64,000 bases of DNA. Origin: Pseudalkalibacillus decolorationis. GTDB taxonomy: Bacteria > Bacillota > Bacilli > Bacillales > Fictibacillaceae. Both the position numbers and the translations under genes were made by a program. How positions within the stretch are numbered: position 1 is the stretch's first letter; each line of letters opens with the position of its first letter. The DNA is taken from contig NZ_JANHJQ010000018.1 of the NCBI RefSeq assembly GCF_024609785.1, positions 1 through 64,000 on the forward strand, in the 5' to 3' direction. Positions 55,694-64,000 of the stretch are shown in pieces. The notes beneath the pieces are model-generated. The model worked only from the letters and a program-made list of their open reading frames with translations. It was not told where the DNA came from and did no database searches.

Positions 55694-55726
55694 GGGAGTG
55701 ACTACTCAGAGTCACTCCCTGTTTTA
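55694..55726 (+). terminator. Terminator of ylaJ
   Basis: GGGAGTGACT pairs with AGTCACTCCC, then TGTTTTATTAG, 20 bp after the ylaJ stop and touching the end of the convergent gene. Confidence 0.82.
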
Positions 55727-56188
55727 TTAGATTTTGTTCTTTTTCAATGCTGCCATCACTTGTTTATCAAGCTTTGCAGCTGCCTGGGGATCATATGTTT
55801 TTTCGTAAACTGGCGGTTGAGAAATTTTTGCTCCATAAAACATTCCATCTCTAACCTCCGTTACTTTTACTGAAATTAAAGACAGCTTAATCGGTACCTC
55901 ATCAAGGTTTTCACGATGAACAGTCGCATTTCCGTTTATAATAGACGTTGTTTCATCAGCAAACAGGGTAATTGCTATTTGCTTGTTATCCTTTATATTT
56001 TGCACGGCTTTTGATTTGGTATCAACGGCAAAAAGGATTGTCTCTACATCAGGGGCATAGACCCAAGAAATTGCATTAACATAGGGAGTATTTTCATTCG
56101 GATCTGAGGTACTTACAATCACGAAACACTCTTTTTGCAACAATTTGAAAAGTGAGTCATTTAACAATGTCACAGTCTTTTTTACCAC
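55727..56188 (-). CDS. Pyridoxamine 5'-phosphate oxidase-fold protein
   Basis: Split-barrel flavin-binding family protein, about 153 residues from the GTG at 56188 (9 nt after GAGGAG; a TTG one codon earlier is equally possible). Seen: ECFVIVSTSDPNENTPYVNAISWVYAP, ILFAVDTKSKAVQNIKDNKQIAITLF, characteristic of the fold. Ligand and reaction unknown. Convergent with ylaJ, divergent from ylaI. Confidence 0.8.
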   Translation of the reverse strand: MVKKTVTLLNDSLFKLLQKECFVIVSTSDPNENTPYVNAISWVYAPDVETILFAVDTKSKAVQNIKDNKQIAITLFADETTSIINGNATVHRENLDEVPIKLSLISVKVTEVRDGMFYGAKISQPPVYEKTYDPQAAAKLDKQVMAALKKNKI

Positions 56189-56352
56189 CAAGATCAACTC
56201 CTCTTAAAACTTACTTTTTATTTCCTCTTAATAGGATTCGATAATAAAGTATCAAACCCTCCCCCTCACAAGGAAACCTGTCCCAATTCATGATATACTA
56301 TACTATGGATATGTAATTTTGATTATCAATTAATGAGATTGAGGTGAGTAGC

Positions 56353-56553
56353 ATGAGGGTTAAATGTGTGTTATGTGACAAGCTTGAAAAAATAGAAGAT
56401 GGTAGCCCGCTCGCTAAACGACTTCGAAATAGACCAATCCATACGTATATGTGCGCTGATTGCAACAAGAGAATCGCAGATCGAACAGAAGAAAGAAAGG
56501 CTTCAGGGAATTTTTCAACATTTCGTCAAGCAGTTCAAGAAGACACATGGTAA
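56353..56553 (+). CDS. ylaI: YlaI family zinc-ribbon protein
   Basis: 66 residues from the ATG at 56353 after GAGGTGAG. Two CxxC pairs, CVLC and CADC, in MRVKCVLCDKLEKI and IHTYMCADCNKRIADRT, predict a zinc ribbon. Function unknown. Convergent with the next gene; a shared hairpin ends both. Confidence 0.9.
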   Translation: MRVKCVLCDKLEKIEDGSPLAKRLRNRPIHTYMCADCNKRIADRTEERKASGNFSTFRQAVQEDTW

Positions 56554-56583
56554 GCTGAGCTAGTTGTATTTTGGCTCAGCTTT
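56552..56583. terminator. Hairpin overlapping ylaI end and the next gene's end
   Basis: AAGCTGAGC pairs with GCTCAGCTT (13-nt loop), starting at the ylaI stop codon and extending into the last codons of the convergent gene. The plus-strand T-tract is TTTAATT. Confidence 0.65.
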
Positions 56584-56829
56584 AATTGATTCATAAAGAG
56601 CATCGATTAAGTCGATTGGATACTTCTTTGTCAACCATTCGTCATTTACGGTATATACCACAATATAAAAAGGGTCCTCTGTCAATACTTCTAGGTTCTG
56701 AACAGAGTGATCATCTTCTAAAATCTCCTCAAAAAACTCTCTTGTATCTCTTGCCGCCTGATCATTAGGCCGTTCCTCGGTAACCCTTCGTATACTCAAC
56801 CAATTGTATAATGCATCCTGTAAATTCAT
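56560..56829 (-). CDS. Unrecognised small conserved-looking protein
   Basis: 89 residues: MNLQDALYNWLSIRRVTEERP, then acidic EFFEEILEDDHSV, FYIVVYTVNDEWLTKKYPIDLIDALYESI. Acidic, no signal or membrane segment. A GGGGGCG site lies 9 nt upstream of the ATG and directly abuts the T-run of the ylaH terminator, so its own transcription start is unclear. I do not recognise a named family. Confidence 0.75.
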   Translation of the reverse strand: MNLQDALYNWLSIRRVTEERPNDQAARDTREFFEEILEDDHSVQNLEVLTEDPFYIVVYTVNDEWLTKKYPIDLIDALYESIKAEPKYN

Positions 56830-56842
56830 TTGTTCGCCCCCT

Positions 56843-56912
56843 AAAAAAGGATGACCTATACAGGGGCTGAGCGGTTAATCCCCTTCTCAATTCCTTTGTA
56901 TGAAGTCATCCT
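56843..56912 (-). terminator. Terminator of ylaH
   Basis: On the minus strand AGGATGAC pairs with GTCATCCT, extended by TATACA/TGTAT pairing, and is followed by TTTTTTAG. It lies 22 bp after the ylaH stop and 14 bp before the start of the next gene. Confidence 0.8.
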
Positions 56913-56933
56913 CATTTGCACAAGTAGCTTTAT

Positions 56934-57251
56934 TTAACCTTGCTGTTCTTCTTTCTTCGATTGATACAAGCGGATTTTGTATACGATTAGGATGATAGCT
57001 GCAATTACCAGCCCCTCTGTAATCGGTAAAAATACAGCGAAGAAGGAGAGCACTGTACACCCTAATGCAAGAAAAATATATACGACTGCAGCTTTTAACA
57101 GTGGGAGTCGTCTTGAAAAGCCTAGCTTAAAAACAACAATCGAAAGAGCGAGTACAGTTAGGTATAATAACCACATTCCCACTTCTGGATTTTGATCCAC
57201 GTTGTATAACTTTGCAAAGAACTGAAGACGTTCGTTAACATTTGCATTCAA
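56934..57251 (-). CDS. ylaH: YlaH-like membrane protein
   Basis: 105-residue membrane protein with three helices (about 24-42, 48-68, 73-92) and family start [20 protein letters not shown] followed by [23 protein letters not shown] start at 57251, 9 nt after AGGAG. Function unknown. Downstream of typA in the same direction, 63 bp apart. Confidence 0.9.
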   Translation of the reverse strand: MNANVNERLQFFAKLYNVDQNPEVGMWLLYLTVLALSIVVFKLGFSRRLPLLKAAVVYIFLALGCTVLSFFAVFLPITEGLVIAAIILIVYKIRLYQSKKEEQQG

Positions 57252-57314
57252 TCATACCGTCTCCTCTTCTTAAATAGAGGAAGTTCATTTGAACATACTC
57301 TCTAGTTTTTCATA

Positions 57315-59147
57315 TTACTTTGCTAATTTATTTTTCTTTTCAAGTCGTTCTCGTTCACTTTTGTTTAGAATTTTTTTACGTAAACGGATCGATTGTGGCG
57401 TTATTTCACAATATTCATCGTCATTTAAATATTCAAGTGCTTCTTCAAGTGTTAGGATTCTTGGTTTCTTAATTGTAACTGTTTGGTCTTTAGTTGCTGA
57501 ACGGACATTCGTTTGTTGTTTCACTTTTGTCAGGTTCACGGTGATGTCATTGTCACGGTTATGCTCTCCAACAATCATGCCTTCATAGACCTCGGTACCA
57601 GATGCTACAAAAATCGTCCCACGATCCTCTACGTTCATAATACCATATTGTGAAGCCTTCCCAGATTCCATCGAAACTAGAACACCTTGGCGTCTTCCTC
57701 CAATGTTAGCTTGAATCACTGGTTGGTAACTATCAAATGAATGATTCAAGATGCCATACCCACGAGTTAATGTTAGAAACTCTGTTGTGTATCCAATCAA
57801 ACCACGTGCTGGTACTAGGAACTCCAGACGAACTTGGCCGTTTCCGTGGTTGACCATATTCACCATTTCACCTTTTCTTTCACCGAGTGACTCCATAACT
57901 CCACCAGTATTTTCTTCAGGCACATCAATTTGTACTCGTTCAACAGGCTCACATTTCGTACCATCAATCTCACGAATAATTACGATAGGCTTTGAAACTT
58001 GGATCTCATAGCCTTCACGGCGCATGTTTTCAATTAGGATAGATAAGTGTAGCTCACCACGACCGGACACAGTCCAAACATCTGGAGAATCAGTGTCTTC
58101 CACACGTAAGCTTACATCAGTTTCAAGCTCTGATTTAAGACGTTCTTCTATTTTGCGGCTCGTTAAATATTTACCTTCTCTTCCTGCGTACGGACTATTG
58201 TTCACAAGAAAAGTCATTTGAATGGTTGGTTCATCAATTCTTAAGACCGGAAGTGGATCTTGGTGATCTTCTGGGCACACAGTTTCCCCAACATTAATTT
58301 CTTCCATTCCGGATACCGCGACGAGATCACCGGCAAGTGCTTCCTGTATTTCTACACGTTTTAAACCATGGAAACCAAATAGCTTGGTTACCCGGAATTT
58401 CTTAACGGCGCCATCCAATTTCATGAGAGCAACTTGTTGTCCTACCTTAATTCTCCCTCTAAAAACTCGACCAACACCAATACGTCCGATATAATCATTG
58501 TAATCAAGCAATGCAACCTGAAACTGTAATGGCTCGTCACTGTTATCTACAGGTGCAGGAATATGCTCTAAAATAGATTCGAAGAGAGCAGTCATATTCT
58601 CATCCTGTTGTTCAGGATTATCACTTGCTGTTCCGTTTAAAGCTGATGCATATACAACAGGGAACTCAAGTTGTTCATCATCTGCACCGAGTTCGATAAA
58701 CAAGTCAAGCACTTCATCTATAACTTCTGTCGGACGTGCAAAAGGGCGGTCTATTTTATTGACAACAACGATTGGAGTCAATTTCTGCTCAAGTGCCTTT
58801 TTCAACACGAATCTTGTCTGAGGCATACAGCCTTCATATGCATCCACTAACAATAGAACACCGTCGACCATTTTCATGATACGCTCAACTTCACCACCAA
58901 AGTCAGCGTGTCCTGGTGTATCCATAATATTTATCCGCTTTTCTTTATAGTTAATTGCAGTGTTTTTTGCCAATATAGTAATCCCACGTTCTTTTTCAAT
59001 ATCATTGGAATCCATTGCACGTTCACTAACTTGTTCATTATCTCTGAACGTACCTGATTGATGAAGCAATTGATCCACCAAAGTTGTTTTCCCATGGTCT
59101 ACGTGGGCAATAATTGCAATATTGCGTAGTTCTTCTCGCAAATTCAC
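57315..59147 (-). CDS. typA: Translational GTPase TypA/BipA
   Basis: Ribosome-associated GTPase of the EF-G family involved in 50S assembly and stress adaptation. 610 residues. G1 loop [15 protein letters not shown] (about 14-28), effector GITILAKN, G3 [12 protein letters not shown]4 NKIDRP, then domain II, EF-G-like domains and the TypA-specific C-terminus. A promoter with an extended -10 lies upstream. Confidence 0.97.
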   Translation of the reverse strand: MNLREELRNIAIIAHVDHGKTTLVDQLLHQSGTFRDNEQVSERAMDSNDIEKERGITILAKNTAINYKEKRINIMDTPGHADFGGEVERIMKMVDGVLLLVDAYEGCMPQTRFVLKKALEQKLTPIVVVNKIDRPFARPTEVIDEVLDLFIELGADDEQLEFPVVYASALNGTASDNPEQQDENMTALFESILEHIPAPVDNSDEPLQFQVALLDYNDYIGRIGVGRVFRGRIKVGQQVALMKLDGAVKKFRVTKLFGFHGLKRVEIQEALAGDLVAVSGMEEINVGETVCPEDHQDPLPVLRIDEPTIQMTFLVNNSPYAGREGKYLTSRKIEERLKSELETDVSLRVEDTDSPDVWTVSGRGELHLSILIENMRREGYEIQVSKPIVIIREIDGTKCEPVERVQIDVPEENTGGVMESLGERKGEMVNMVNHGNGQVRLEFLVPARGLIGYTTEFLTLTRGYGILNHSFDSYQPVIQANIGGRRQGVLVSMESGKASQYGIMNVEDRGTIFVASGTEVYEGMIVGEHNRDNDITVNLTKVKQQTNVRSATKDQTVTIKKPRILTLEEALEYLNDDEYCEITPQSIRLRKKILNKSERERLEKKNKLAK

Positions 59148-59194
59148 GTTAATCTCTCCTTAAGGTGTCGTTACCATTAAATTTCAACTTTTCT

Positions 59195-59203
59195 ATTATA
59201 GCA
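59195..59203 (-). promoter_or_regulatory. Extended -10 promoter of typA
   Basis: On the minus strand TGCTATAAT (59203-59195), a perfect TATAAT with the TGn extension, 48 bp before the typA start. The -35 region is not recognisable. Confidence 0.55.
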
Positions 59204-59269
59204 CAAATTCAAAACCCTTTTTCTTTTTAATAAATTTCGGTAAACTTATGTGTATGAGGAGGTACGAAT

Positions 59270-59461
59270 ATGAACAAAAGATCAATCATTTTTATAGTCA
59301 TTTCTATTTTGGTTACATTTTGCATCGCACTTATAGGGGTCGCACTTGGTGAACAAAGCATATTACTTGCTATCATTGCACTTTTGGCTTCATTTATACT
59401 AATGGGAGTCGGATTTTCTCTTAAGAAAAAGTTCCGAGAATCAGACGAAATGAAGTCTTAA
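59270..59461 (+). CDS. ylaF: YlaF family small membrane protein (DUF5325)
   Basis: 63 residues, two helices (about 6-24 and 30-50) and a basic C-terminus LKKKFRESDEMKS. ATG after GGAGG. Divergent from typA as in B. subtilis. Function unknown. Confidence 0.88.
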   Translation: MNKRSIIFIVISILVTFCIALIGVALGEQSILLAIIALLASFILMGVGFSLKKKFRESDEMKS

Positions 59462-59481
59462 ATTCATAGTATACGTTCTTT

Positions 59482-59572
59482 AAAGAAAACTTGGCTAGCA
59501 CCAAGCCTTAGCGCAGGTGATCGCCGTAGTTGCGCTTATACTATAGAAAGTATTTTTATACTTTCTTAACGT
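59482..59572. repeat. Palindromic repeat, copy B (between ylaF and suhB)
   Basis: Second copy of the 35128 element: same start AAAGAAAACTTGGC, variable middle, and identical 48-bp right block ending CTTTCTTAACGT. It fills the gap between ylaF and the suhB terminator. Confidence 0.85.
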
Positions 59573-59574
59573 GT

Positions 59575-59617
59575 AAAAAAGAAGAAAACTCGAGGAAAAT
59601 CAAGTTTTCTTCTTTTT
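59575..59617 (-). terminator. Terminator of suhB
   Basis: GAAGAAAACT pairs with AGTTTTCTTC (12-nt loop), followed by TTTTTT on the minus strand and TTTTT on the plus strand; it can act both ways. Confidence 0.88.
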
Positions 59618-59620
59618 ATG

Positions 59621-60412
59621 TTAATTTAAATAATCATTTAGTATCTGTTCATGGAGCTGAGATTTAGCAGCGAAAACAGAATTTTGTTCTAGCAATTCTA
59701 TCGGGTTCCCATCCACGGTCGTTACTGTCCCGCCAACTTCTTCAATTAATACTTTACCAGCGGCAAAATCCCAGGGCGATAGTCTCATCGTTATATACGC
59801 ATCTAGACGCCCAGCCGCTACAAATGCTAACTCAATCGCAGCTGAACCATAGGATCTTGTACCCCGACATTTCTTAACTAAAGGAGAAAGGACATTTGGA
59901 TCAATTCTTCTGTTTTCAGTTACCCACGTCGCATTTAAGGAAATTATAGACTCATCAAGTTTAACATTCCCTAGCTGGTTCAATTTACGATCGTTTAAAT
60001 AGGCACCTTCATCTTTAATTGCATGGAACATTTCGTCATAAACGACATTATAAATAATGCCCACCATACCAACACCATCTTGGTAGACCCCAATGGAGAT
60101 GGCAAAGTTTGTTTGTTGGTGTACAAAATTCATCGTACCGTCGATTGGATCTATAATCCAAACTGTTCCATCTAGTGAAGTGACCTTTTCTCCGACCCCC
60201 TCTTCTCCTAGAATTTTATGTTCGGGGTACTGTTCGTTTATTTTATTGATAAGGAAAGTTTCCACTTCTCGATCCATATTCGTAACTAAATCATCTTTGT
60301 TCGATTTTGTTTCCACCGTTAATTGTTTCTCAAACGAATCCCGAATCACTTTACCAGCATCTTTCGCCCATATTATTGCCTCTTTGCAGATCTTATGCCA
60401 ATCGTTTGACAT
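59621..60412 (-). CDS. suhB: Inositol monophosphatase family protein (SuhB/YktC)
   Basis: Mg-dependent sugar/inositol phosphatase. ATG at 60412 after AAGGAGTG; 263 residues. Metal-binding motifs GEEGVGE, DPIDGTMNF (about 85-93) and the C-terminal SPWDFAAGKVLIEEVGG. Corresponds to B. subtilis YktC by position near yktB. Physiological substrate not determinable here. Confidence 0.93.
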   Translation of the reverse strand: MSNDWHKICKEAIIWAKDAGKVIRDSFEKQLTVETKSNKDDLVTNMDREVETFLINKINEQYPEHKILGEEGVGEKVTSLDGTVWIIDPIDGTMNFVHQQTNFAISIGVYQDGVGMVGIIYNVVYDEMFHAIKDEGAYLNDRKLNQLGNVKLDESIISLNATWVTENRRIDPNVLSPLVKKCRGTRSYGSAAIELAFVAAGRLDAYITMRLSPWDFAAGKVLIEEVGGTVTTVDGNPIELLEQNSVFAAKSQLHEQILNDYLN

Positions 60413-60450
60413 TGTTTCACTCCTTTTCATTTCGAGGTCTATGTATTCAC

Positions 60451-60481
60451 AAAAAACGAACCTCCTTATTGTCAAGGTTCG
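60451..60481 (-). terminator. Terminator before suhB
   Basis: On the minus strand CGAACCT pairs with AGGTTCG (11-nt loop), then TTTTTT; it lies about 87 bp after the 62-residue gene and 38 bp before suhB. Confidence 0.8.
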
Positions 60482-60567
60482 CTCTATCTATTTAGATTAG
60501 TATATAGGATGTACAGAACTCACTACGTCATGAGTTTTCTAATTTACGAATTTCAGACACATGTACT

Positions 60568-60756
60568 TTACCCTTTTAATTGTAACATTTCTTGTCTAAA
60601 TCGTTCTAACTTTTTCTTTGAGCGATTGATTTGTTCTGGATTTTTGGTAGACAGTGCTTCGTGTAGAGTCGCCAATTCATAATCGATTTCTAATCGAAGA
60701 ACTGGAATTCTACGCTCAGCCTCATTTTTCTTTAGCGTTTGAATTACTTGTTTCAT
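60568..60756 (-). CDS. Small basic helical protein, possibly YkzI-like
   Basis: 62 residues, rich in Lys, Arg and Glu, entirely helical by composition: MKQVIQTLKKNEAERRIPVL, then SKKKLERFRQEMLQLKG. AAGGAG lies 12 nt upstream of the ATG. In B. subtilis a small gene, ykzI, sits near yktB and yktC; position suggests the same, but I cannot confirm by sequence. Confidence 0.65.
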   Translation of the reverse strand: MKQVIQTLKKNEAERRIPVLRLEIDYELATLHEALSTKNPEQINRSKKKLERFRQEMLQLKG

Positions 60757-60968
60757 GGAAACTCACACTCCTTTTCTTTTTTACCTTACATAATAAGTGT
60801 CTTTATAAGTGTCTTATCCCACTATTCTGAATTTTAATGACGATTATTGTACTAGATTTAATCCTATCCTTCCACAGTTGTCACTATTTAAAACCATTTT
60901 TGCATTCCATTTTGATACGTCCGTGTCCTATGGTAAACTACACCATGATAAGATAACGAGGTGATTAG

Positions 60969-61622
60969 ATGACATTTCAAGGATTAACTGATAAAGATTT
61001 CGATGTTTTCAAAATTGATGGATTGGAACAACGGATGGAAGCAATTAAATCGACAATTCGACCTAAGCTTGAATACTTTGGTGAACACTTTGCCCCTCTA
61101 TTAACCGCAGCAACTGGAGATGAAATGTTCCACCATACCGCCAAGCATGCAAGAAGATCAGTCAACCCACCAAACGATACATGGGTTGCTTTTGCAAATA
61201 GTAAGCGAGGATATAAAATGCTTCCACATTTTCAAATCGGATTGTATGAAACTCATCTTTTTGTGTGGTTTGCAATCATTTATGAATCACCCATCAAACA
61301 ACAATTTTCAACTACTTTAGAGAAAAATCAGAATGAGATTCTAAAAAGTATACCTGATAATTATGTTTGGTCTATTGATCATACTAAACCAGACATCATT
61401 TCCCATGAAGAAGTTAAAAATGGTGAATTCACGAAAATTGTCCACCGTCTGCGTGATGTGAAAAAAGCTGAAATTTTATGCGGGATTCAAATTCAACGTA
61501 ACGAGTCAGTCTTAAAAAGTCCTAATCAGTTACTCTCCCGAATTGAACAAGCTTTTCAAACATTAGCTCCCCTTTACCAATTAGCACAGCAGAGCGCGGT
61601 ATCTACTAATGCAATTGATTAA
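60969..61622 (+). CDS. yktB: UPF0637/DUF1054 family protein YktB
   Basis: 217 residues, cytoplasmic, family start [23 protein letters not shown], with [22 protein letters not shown] and [20 protein letters not shown]. Function unknown; members have an MHC-like alpha/beta fold reported only structurally. It has its own terminator and runs opposite to its neighbours. Confidence 0.92.
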   Translation: MTFQGLTDKDFDVFKIDGLEQRMEAIKSTIRPKLEYFGEHFAPLLTAATGDEMFHHTAKHARRSVNPPNDTWVAFANSKRGYKMLPHFQIGLYETHLFVWFAIIYESPIKQQFSTTLEKNQNEILKSIPDNYVWSIDHTKPDIISHEEVKNGEFTKIVHRLRDVKKAEILCGIQIQRNESVLKSPNQLLSRIEQAFQTLAPLYQLAQQSAVSTNAID

Positions 61623-61710
61623 TGTATTATATTACCGTCATTCTTCTACCGTATAGGTATCTAACCTAACAAATTAAATAAATCCAATGGAATTTAACTC
61701 CCAATTTGAA

Positions 61711-61744
61711 AAAGGGAGGCGACATCTAGTCACCTCCCCTTTTC
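61711..61744. terminator. Terminator of yktB (bidirectional)
   Basis: AAAGGGAGGCGAC pairs with GTCACCTCCCCTTTT (one G-T), giving T-runs on both strands; it can also stop the convergent nitronate monooxygenase gene. Confidence 0.88.
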
Positions 61745-61754
61745 TTACCCATTT

Positions 61755-61810
61755 AAAAAGTATAAAATTTTGTTCGCTTCGGCGCTCCCCAGTTCACTTG
61801 CGCTTTTCTT
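61755..61810. repeat. Short relative of the ~150-bp dispersed repeat
   Basis: 56 bp starting AAAAAGTATAAAATTTTG and ending CACTTGCGCTTTTCTT, matching both ends of the 2761 and 34256 copies but with the interior replaced by about 20 bp. Probably an internally deleted copy. The gap 61623-61827 otherwise holds only the terminator. Confidence 0.65.
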
Positions 61811-61827
61811 CATCCTTTACCTTTATT

Positions 61828-62793
61828 TCAATACTCGGTGTCGTTCCACCTCTCTCGAACGGTCCCTGCTTCTTTAATAATTCGATCAAACAATTCCTCG
61901 ACACTCGGGACATCCTTAATTCTACCTGCAATTTGACCAGCCCATCCAAACCCATCTTCATGACCATTATGCACATATGCACAATTAGCATCACCAGAAA
62001 TATAGGACTTGATTGCTTCATAAGTGGGATCTATTTTTTCAATCTCTAAAATTTGATCTGTCCAACTATTCCGGATCACTCTACCTGGAGCACCAAGTGA
62101 CCTTTTAATAACGGATGTATCATTTTCACTTGCATCGATCAGGGCTTGTTTATAATTTTGATGTGCATGGACGCATTCCTTAGTCGCTATAAATCTTGTC
62201 CCCATTTCTATTCCTTCTGCCCCTAATGATAGAGCTGCCATGAAACCTCTTCCGTCACCAATTCCTCCAGAAGCGATTACTGGTATAGACACTGAATCGA
62301 CGACCTGAGGTACGAGAACCATTGTACTAATATCCTCTTTCCCAATGTGTCCACCACCTTCTTGACCAACCACCATGACGGCATCTGCACCTAGATCTTC
62401 TGCTTTAACGGCTTGACGTTTAGCAGCCACTAAAACAAGCTTTTTCACATCAACACCTTTCAATTGTTCAAATACCGGCGTTGGGTTGCCTCCTGTCATC
62501 GAAATAACAGGAACCTTTTCCTCTATCGCTACATTGAGCATATCAGTGAATGGTCTTCCATGTTGTCCTATTGCAAAGTTAACCCCAAAAGGTCGTTTTG
62601 TCTTTGCTCTTACTTTATGTATTTCATTTCTCAAGTCGTTCGGGGATGATAATGACATTGCTGTAATTTGACCGAGCCCTCCAGCATTTGAAACTGCCGC
62701 TGCTAATTCAGAATAAGCAAGATATGCAAGACCACCTTGAATAATAGGATACCGGATACCTAACATACTGGTTAATCGTGTCTTCCATTGCAT
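61828..62793 (-). CDS. Nitronate monooxygenase/2-nitropropane dioxygenase-like protein
   Basis: FMN-dependent TIM-barrel oxidoreductase. 321 residues. Seen: the N-terminal RYPIIQGGLAYLAYSELAAAVSNAGGLG, PFGVNFAIGQ, GADAVMVVGQEGGGHIG, PVIASGGIGDGRGFMAALSLGAEGIEMGTRF, which form the FMN phosphate site, and NCAYVHNGHEDGFGWAGQIAG. This broad family also includes enoyl-ACP reductase FabK; the substrate is not decidable by eye. The ribosome binding site (GTGGTG) is weak. Confidence 0.85.
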   Translation of the reverse strand: MQWKTRLTSMLGIRYPIIQGGLAYLAYSELAAAVSNAGGLGQITAMSLSSPNDLRNEIHKVRAKTKRPFGVNFAIGQHGRPFTDMLNVAIEEKVPVISMTGGNPTPVFEQLKGVDVKKLVLVAAKRQAVKAEDLGADAVMVVGQEGGGHIGKEDISTMVLVPQVVDSVSIPVIASGGIGDGRGFMAALSLGAEGIEMGTRFIATKECVHAHQNYKQALIDASENDTSVIKRSLGAPGRVIRNSWTDQILEIEKIDPTYEAIKSYISGDANCAYVHNGHEDGFGWAGQIAGRIKDVPSVEELFDRIIKEAGTVRERWNDTEY

Positions 62794-62864
62794 TTCATGT
62801 TCACCACTTCCCTTTAAAATTAATTGGATAGTTATACTTAACCAATTTGCAAAAAAATTTTACT

Positions 62865-62892
62865 TGCATGGATCAATAAATTTGATATACTT
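62865..62892 (+). promoter_or_regulatory. Sigma-A-like promoter of speA
   Basis: TTGCAT (62865-62870), a 16-bp spacer and TATACT (62887-62892), about 76 bp upstream of the speA start. Confidence 0.65.
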
Positions 62893-62968
62893 TGTTTTGT
62901 TTTATCATTTTAGCACACAACTAAAACATCATCATTAGTACTATCATACAAAACGAGGTGTAATCTCA

Positions 62969-64000
62969 TTGTCTCAAGCCCTGACACCACTATTTACTGG
63001 TTTATTAAACCACGCAAAACGGAATCCAATACAATTTCATATACCGGGCCACAAAAAAGGAAAAGGTATGGACCCCGACTTCCGAGAATTTATTGGTGAA
63101 AATGCACTATCCATTGACTTGATCAATATCGGTCCACTTGATGACCTTCACCATCCTCATGGGATGATTAGAGAAGCCCAACAATTAGCAGCAGAAGCAT
63201 TTGGAGCTGATCATACTTACTTTTCTGTACAAGGGACAAGCGGAGCAATAATGACAATGGTTTTAGCAGTGTGCAGTCCTGGAGATAAAATACTAGTTCC
63301 AAGGAATGTCCATAAGTCAGTGATGGCTGCTATTATATTCTCAGGAGCTGTCCCTATTTTCATCCATCCTGTAATAGATCCAAACTTAGGTATATCTCAT
63401 GGCATAACAATTGATTCAGTAAAAAAAGCGGTTCAGCAGCACCCTGACGCCAAAGGGTTACTCGTAATTAACCCAACCTATTTCGGTATTAGTGCTGACC
63501 TTCAAGAGATTGTGCGAATCGCTCATGGAAAAGAAATACCTGTACTCGTCGATGAAGCGCACGGCGTTCATATACATTTCCATGAAAGGCTTCCTATATC
63601 TGCAATGGAGGCAGGTGCAGATATGGCCGCTACAAGTGTTCATAAACTAGGTGGTTCGATGACACAAAGCTCAATATTAAATGTTAAGGATGGCCTGGTG
63701 TCTCCTGAGCGTGTTCAATCAATTCTAAGTATGATAACAACAACTTCTACATCATACCTACTATTAGCTTCTTTAGATGTTGCACGTAGGCGGCTGGCTA
63801 TCAACGGGTATGAACTAGCGGAACAATCAATTCAACTTGCTGAATATGCGAGGGGCATGATAAACCGTATTCCGTCCATATATTGTGTAGGAAATGAAAT
63901 AGTGGGGAGCCCAGCTACATTCGATTACGACCCGACAAAATTAATTATTTCTGTAAAAGATTTAAATATAACCGGGTATGATGTAGAAGTGTGGTTCCGA
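62969..64000 (+). CDS. speA: Arginine decarboxylase SpeA, cut by the window end
   Basis: PLP-dependent Orn/Lys/Arg decarboxylase, first step of polyamine synthesis through agmatine. TTG start at 62969 after CGAGGTG; 344 residues are visible of about 490. It opens MSQALTPLFTGLLNHAKRNP and has HIPGHKKGKGMDP, SVQGTSGAIMTMV, the aspartate motif VLVDEAHGVHIHFHE and the PLP lysine in TSVHKLGGSMTQS. These match B. subtilis SpeA closely, as does its position next to the yktB group. Confidence 0.93.
   Translation, partial: MSQALTPLFTGLLNHAKRNPIQFHIPGHKKGKGMDPDFREFIGENALSIDLINIGPLDDLHHPHGMIREAQQLAAEAFGADHTYFSVQGTSGAIMTMVLAVCSPGDKILVPRNVHKSVMAAIIFSGAVPIFIHPVIDPNLGISHGITIDSVKKAVQQHPDAKGLLVINPTYFGISADLQEIVRIAHGKEIPVLVDEAHGVHIHFHERLPISAMEAGADMAATSVHKLGGSMTQSSILNVKDGLVSPERVQSILSMITTTSTSYLLLASLDVARRRLAINGYELAEQSIQLAEYARGMINRIPSIYCVGNEIVGSPATFDYDPTKLIISVKDLNITGYDVEVWFR

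Overview
The window is core chromosome of an aerobic, endospore-forming member of the Bacillaceae. The basis is gene content and order: a division/cell-wall (dcw) cluster carrying the sporulation genes spoVD and spoVE, a MurE with the meso-diaminopimelate DNPR motif, a bacillithiol gene (bshC), a caa3-oxidase operon and the ylb/yla gene strings. Compared from memory with Bacillus subtilis, the order is that of the speA-to-ftsZ segment read backwards. I cannot name the genus. I see no rRNA, tRNA, CRISPR, prophage or intact transposase gene.

Layout. 1-18.5 kb (minus strand): the dcw cluster mraZ-rsmH-ftsL-pbpB-spoVD-murE-mraY-murD-spoVE, then murB, then divIB-ylxW-ylxX-sbp-ftsA-ftsZ. murG, expected between spoVE and murB, is absent, and a 340-bp MITE-like element lies at that junction. 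18.5-25 kb: bshC, a DUF3397 gene, panE, and a three-gene acyl-CoA carboxylase (carboxyltransferase, biotin carrier, biotin carboxylase). 25-39.9 kb: ylbP, ylbO/gerR, a frameshifted enoyl-CoA hydratase, rpmF-ylbN, ylbM (tmcAL), ylbL, ylbK, ylbJ, coaD, rsmD, a probable csfG small RNA, ylbG, an unrecognised CCGN-type cysteine protein, ylbF (ricF), a lipoprotein, ylbE, ylbD, a thioesterase, ylbC and ylbA. 39.9-47.4 kb: ctaG-F-E-D-C-B and divergent ctaA, which make cytochrome caa3 oxidase and its hemes O and A. 47.4-61.7 kb: pyc, ftsW, an M50-type membrane protease, ylaN, glsA, ylaL-like, ylaJ, a flavin-fold protein, ylaI, ylaH, typA, ylaF, suhB and yktB. 61.8-64 kb: a nitronate monooxygenase-like gene and speA, cut off by the window end.

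How it works together. The left third makes lipid II and the septal and spore-cortex synthases together with the Z-ring. The middle holds small regulators of translation, competence/sporulation and CoA supply. The right third supplies respiration, anaplerosis and glutamine use.

The main non-gene signal is repeated DNA. A MITE family (about 151-bp short form, 340-bp long form) has imperfect inverted ends and 7-8-bp target duplications, with copies beside spoVE, ylbC and ctaA. A second repeat (about 150 bp) occurs beside ftsA and at the ylbG stop codon, with a shorter relative near 61.8 kb. A 12-bp motif, CTTTCTTAACGT, recurs at five intergenic sites, mostly next to terminators.
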